From assembly GCA_029936295.1 (NCBI GenBank), contig JAPYTH010000050.1, positions 1-6,573 on the forward strand: 6,573 nucleotides of DNA, given 5' to 3'. Origin of the DNA: TMED109 sp015660425. GTDB taxonomy: Bacteria > Pseudomonadota > Alphaproteobacteria > TMED109. Below the pieces are notes generated by a model, which saw only the letters and a list, made by a program, of their open reading frames with translations, searched no databases and was not told the DNA's origin. Positions 6,416-6,573 of this stretch are shown here, piece by piece. Position 1 is the stretch's first letter. Each line of letters starts with the position of its first letter. A program made the translations under genes and the position numbers.

Positions 6416-6437
6416 AATATCATAATAGGGTCATACA

Positions 6438-6573
6438 TTGACTAAAATTTTCTTATATAAACTTTCTATTAATATTATTTTACTAATTTTTTTATTTATT
6501 ATATCTTTTAATAACTCTATAGCTGGAGCTGGAAGTAAAGAAATAGAAGACATACAAATTGATAAAAATCCTC
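6438..6573 (+). CDS. Exported protein, 5' part only (signal peptide and mature N-terminus)
   Basis: The first 45 residues of a gene cut by the window edge are visible. They begin MTKIFLYKLSINIILLIF and read as a Sec signal peptide: basic start (Lys3, Lys8), long hydrophobic core (11-24), and a plausible cleavage after Ala29 (SIA|G). The mature part seen starts with small residues, then acidic and Lys-rich sequence. TTG is the only sensible start: a TAG lies in frame at 6426-6428, no ATG occurs in the visible frame, and ATAGGG (6425-6430) stands seven bases upstream. Genes directly after periplasmic PQQ dehydrogenases commonly encode their cytochrome c acceptor or a MxaJ/XoxJ-like periplasmic binding protein, so a partner of the dehydrogenase is likely by position. 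No CxxCH or other diagnostic motif is reached, so the product is not named. Confidence 0.65.
   Translation, partial: MTKIFLYKLSINIILLIFLFIISFNNSIAGAGSKEIEDIQIDKNP

Noticed and set aside
1..6573. CRISPR arrays, transposons, tRNA or rRNA genes, and phage or defence genes
   Set aside because: No regularly spaced repeats, transposase or integrase motifs, tRNA-like folds or defence domains were found. The coding content is ordinary metabolic genes, so I do not claim a new defence or mobile system.

Overview
The window is AT-rich (roughly 30% GC by eye), with AGA/TTA/ATA-rich codon use, short gaps between genes and no sign of mobile DNA. It has the look of a streamlined marine proteobacterium, probably a low-GC alphaproteobacterium of the SAR11, HIMB59 or AEGEAN-169 kind. 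That taxonomic guess rests only on composition and gene content. No ribosomal or other phylogenetic marker is present.

Positions 7-3745 hold four tightly packed plus-strand genes that look like one operon: a haloacid dehalogenase-type HAD hydrolase, a CurA-like NADP-dependent medium-chain reductase, a metal-dependent amidohydrolase of the 2-pyrone-4,6-dicarboxylate hydrolase superfamily, and a quinone-oxidoreductase-type medium-chain reductase. The first two genes overlap by 7 bases and the other gaps are 13 and 10 bases. Converging on this operon, only 6 bases away, is a minus-strand RraA-like / HMG-CHA aldolase-family gene (3752-4441).

A divergent intergenic region of 222 bases (4442-4663) follows. 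It carries two structures: a hairpin with a U-tract that reads as an intrinsic terminator on the minus strand, and next to it a perfect 12-base inverted repeat. Beyond it is a Sec-exported PQQ-dependent alcohol dehydrogenase (4664-6361) with the best ribosome binding site in the window and all four ligands of the lanthanide-dependent (XoxF/ExaF/PedH-type) metal site. A 13-bp perfect hairpin follows it, and then the start of another exported protein (from 6438, TTG start) that runs off the window.

Together the genes suggest a small-molecule catabolic island. A periplasmic lanthanide-PQQ dehydrogenase would oxidise an alcohol. Cytoplasmic reductases, a hydrolase and a retro-aldol enzyme could process the acids or lactones that follow. 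The amidohydrolase and the RraA-like aldolase belong to the same superfamilies as LigI and LigK of the protocatechuate 4,5-cleavage pathway, but no LigJ-type hydratase is seen and the substrate cannot be read from the sequence.
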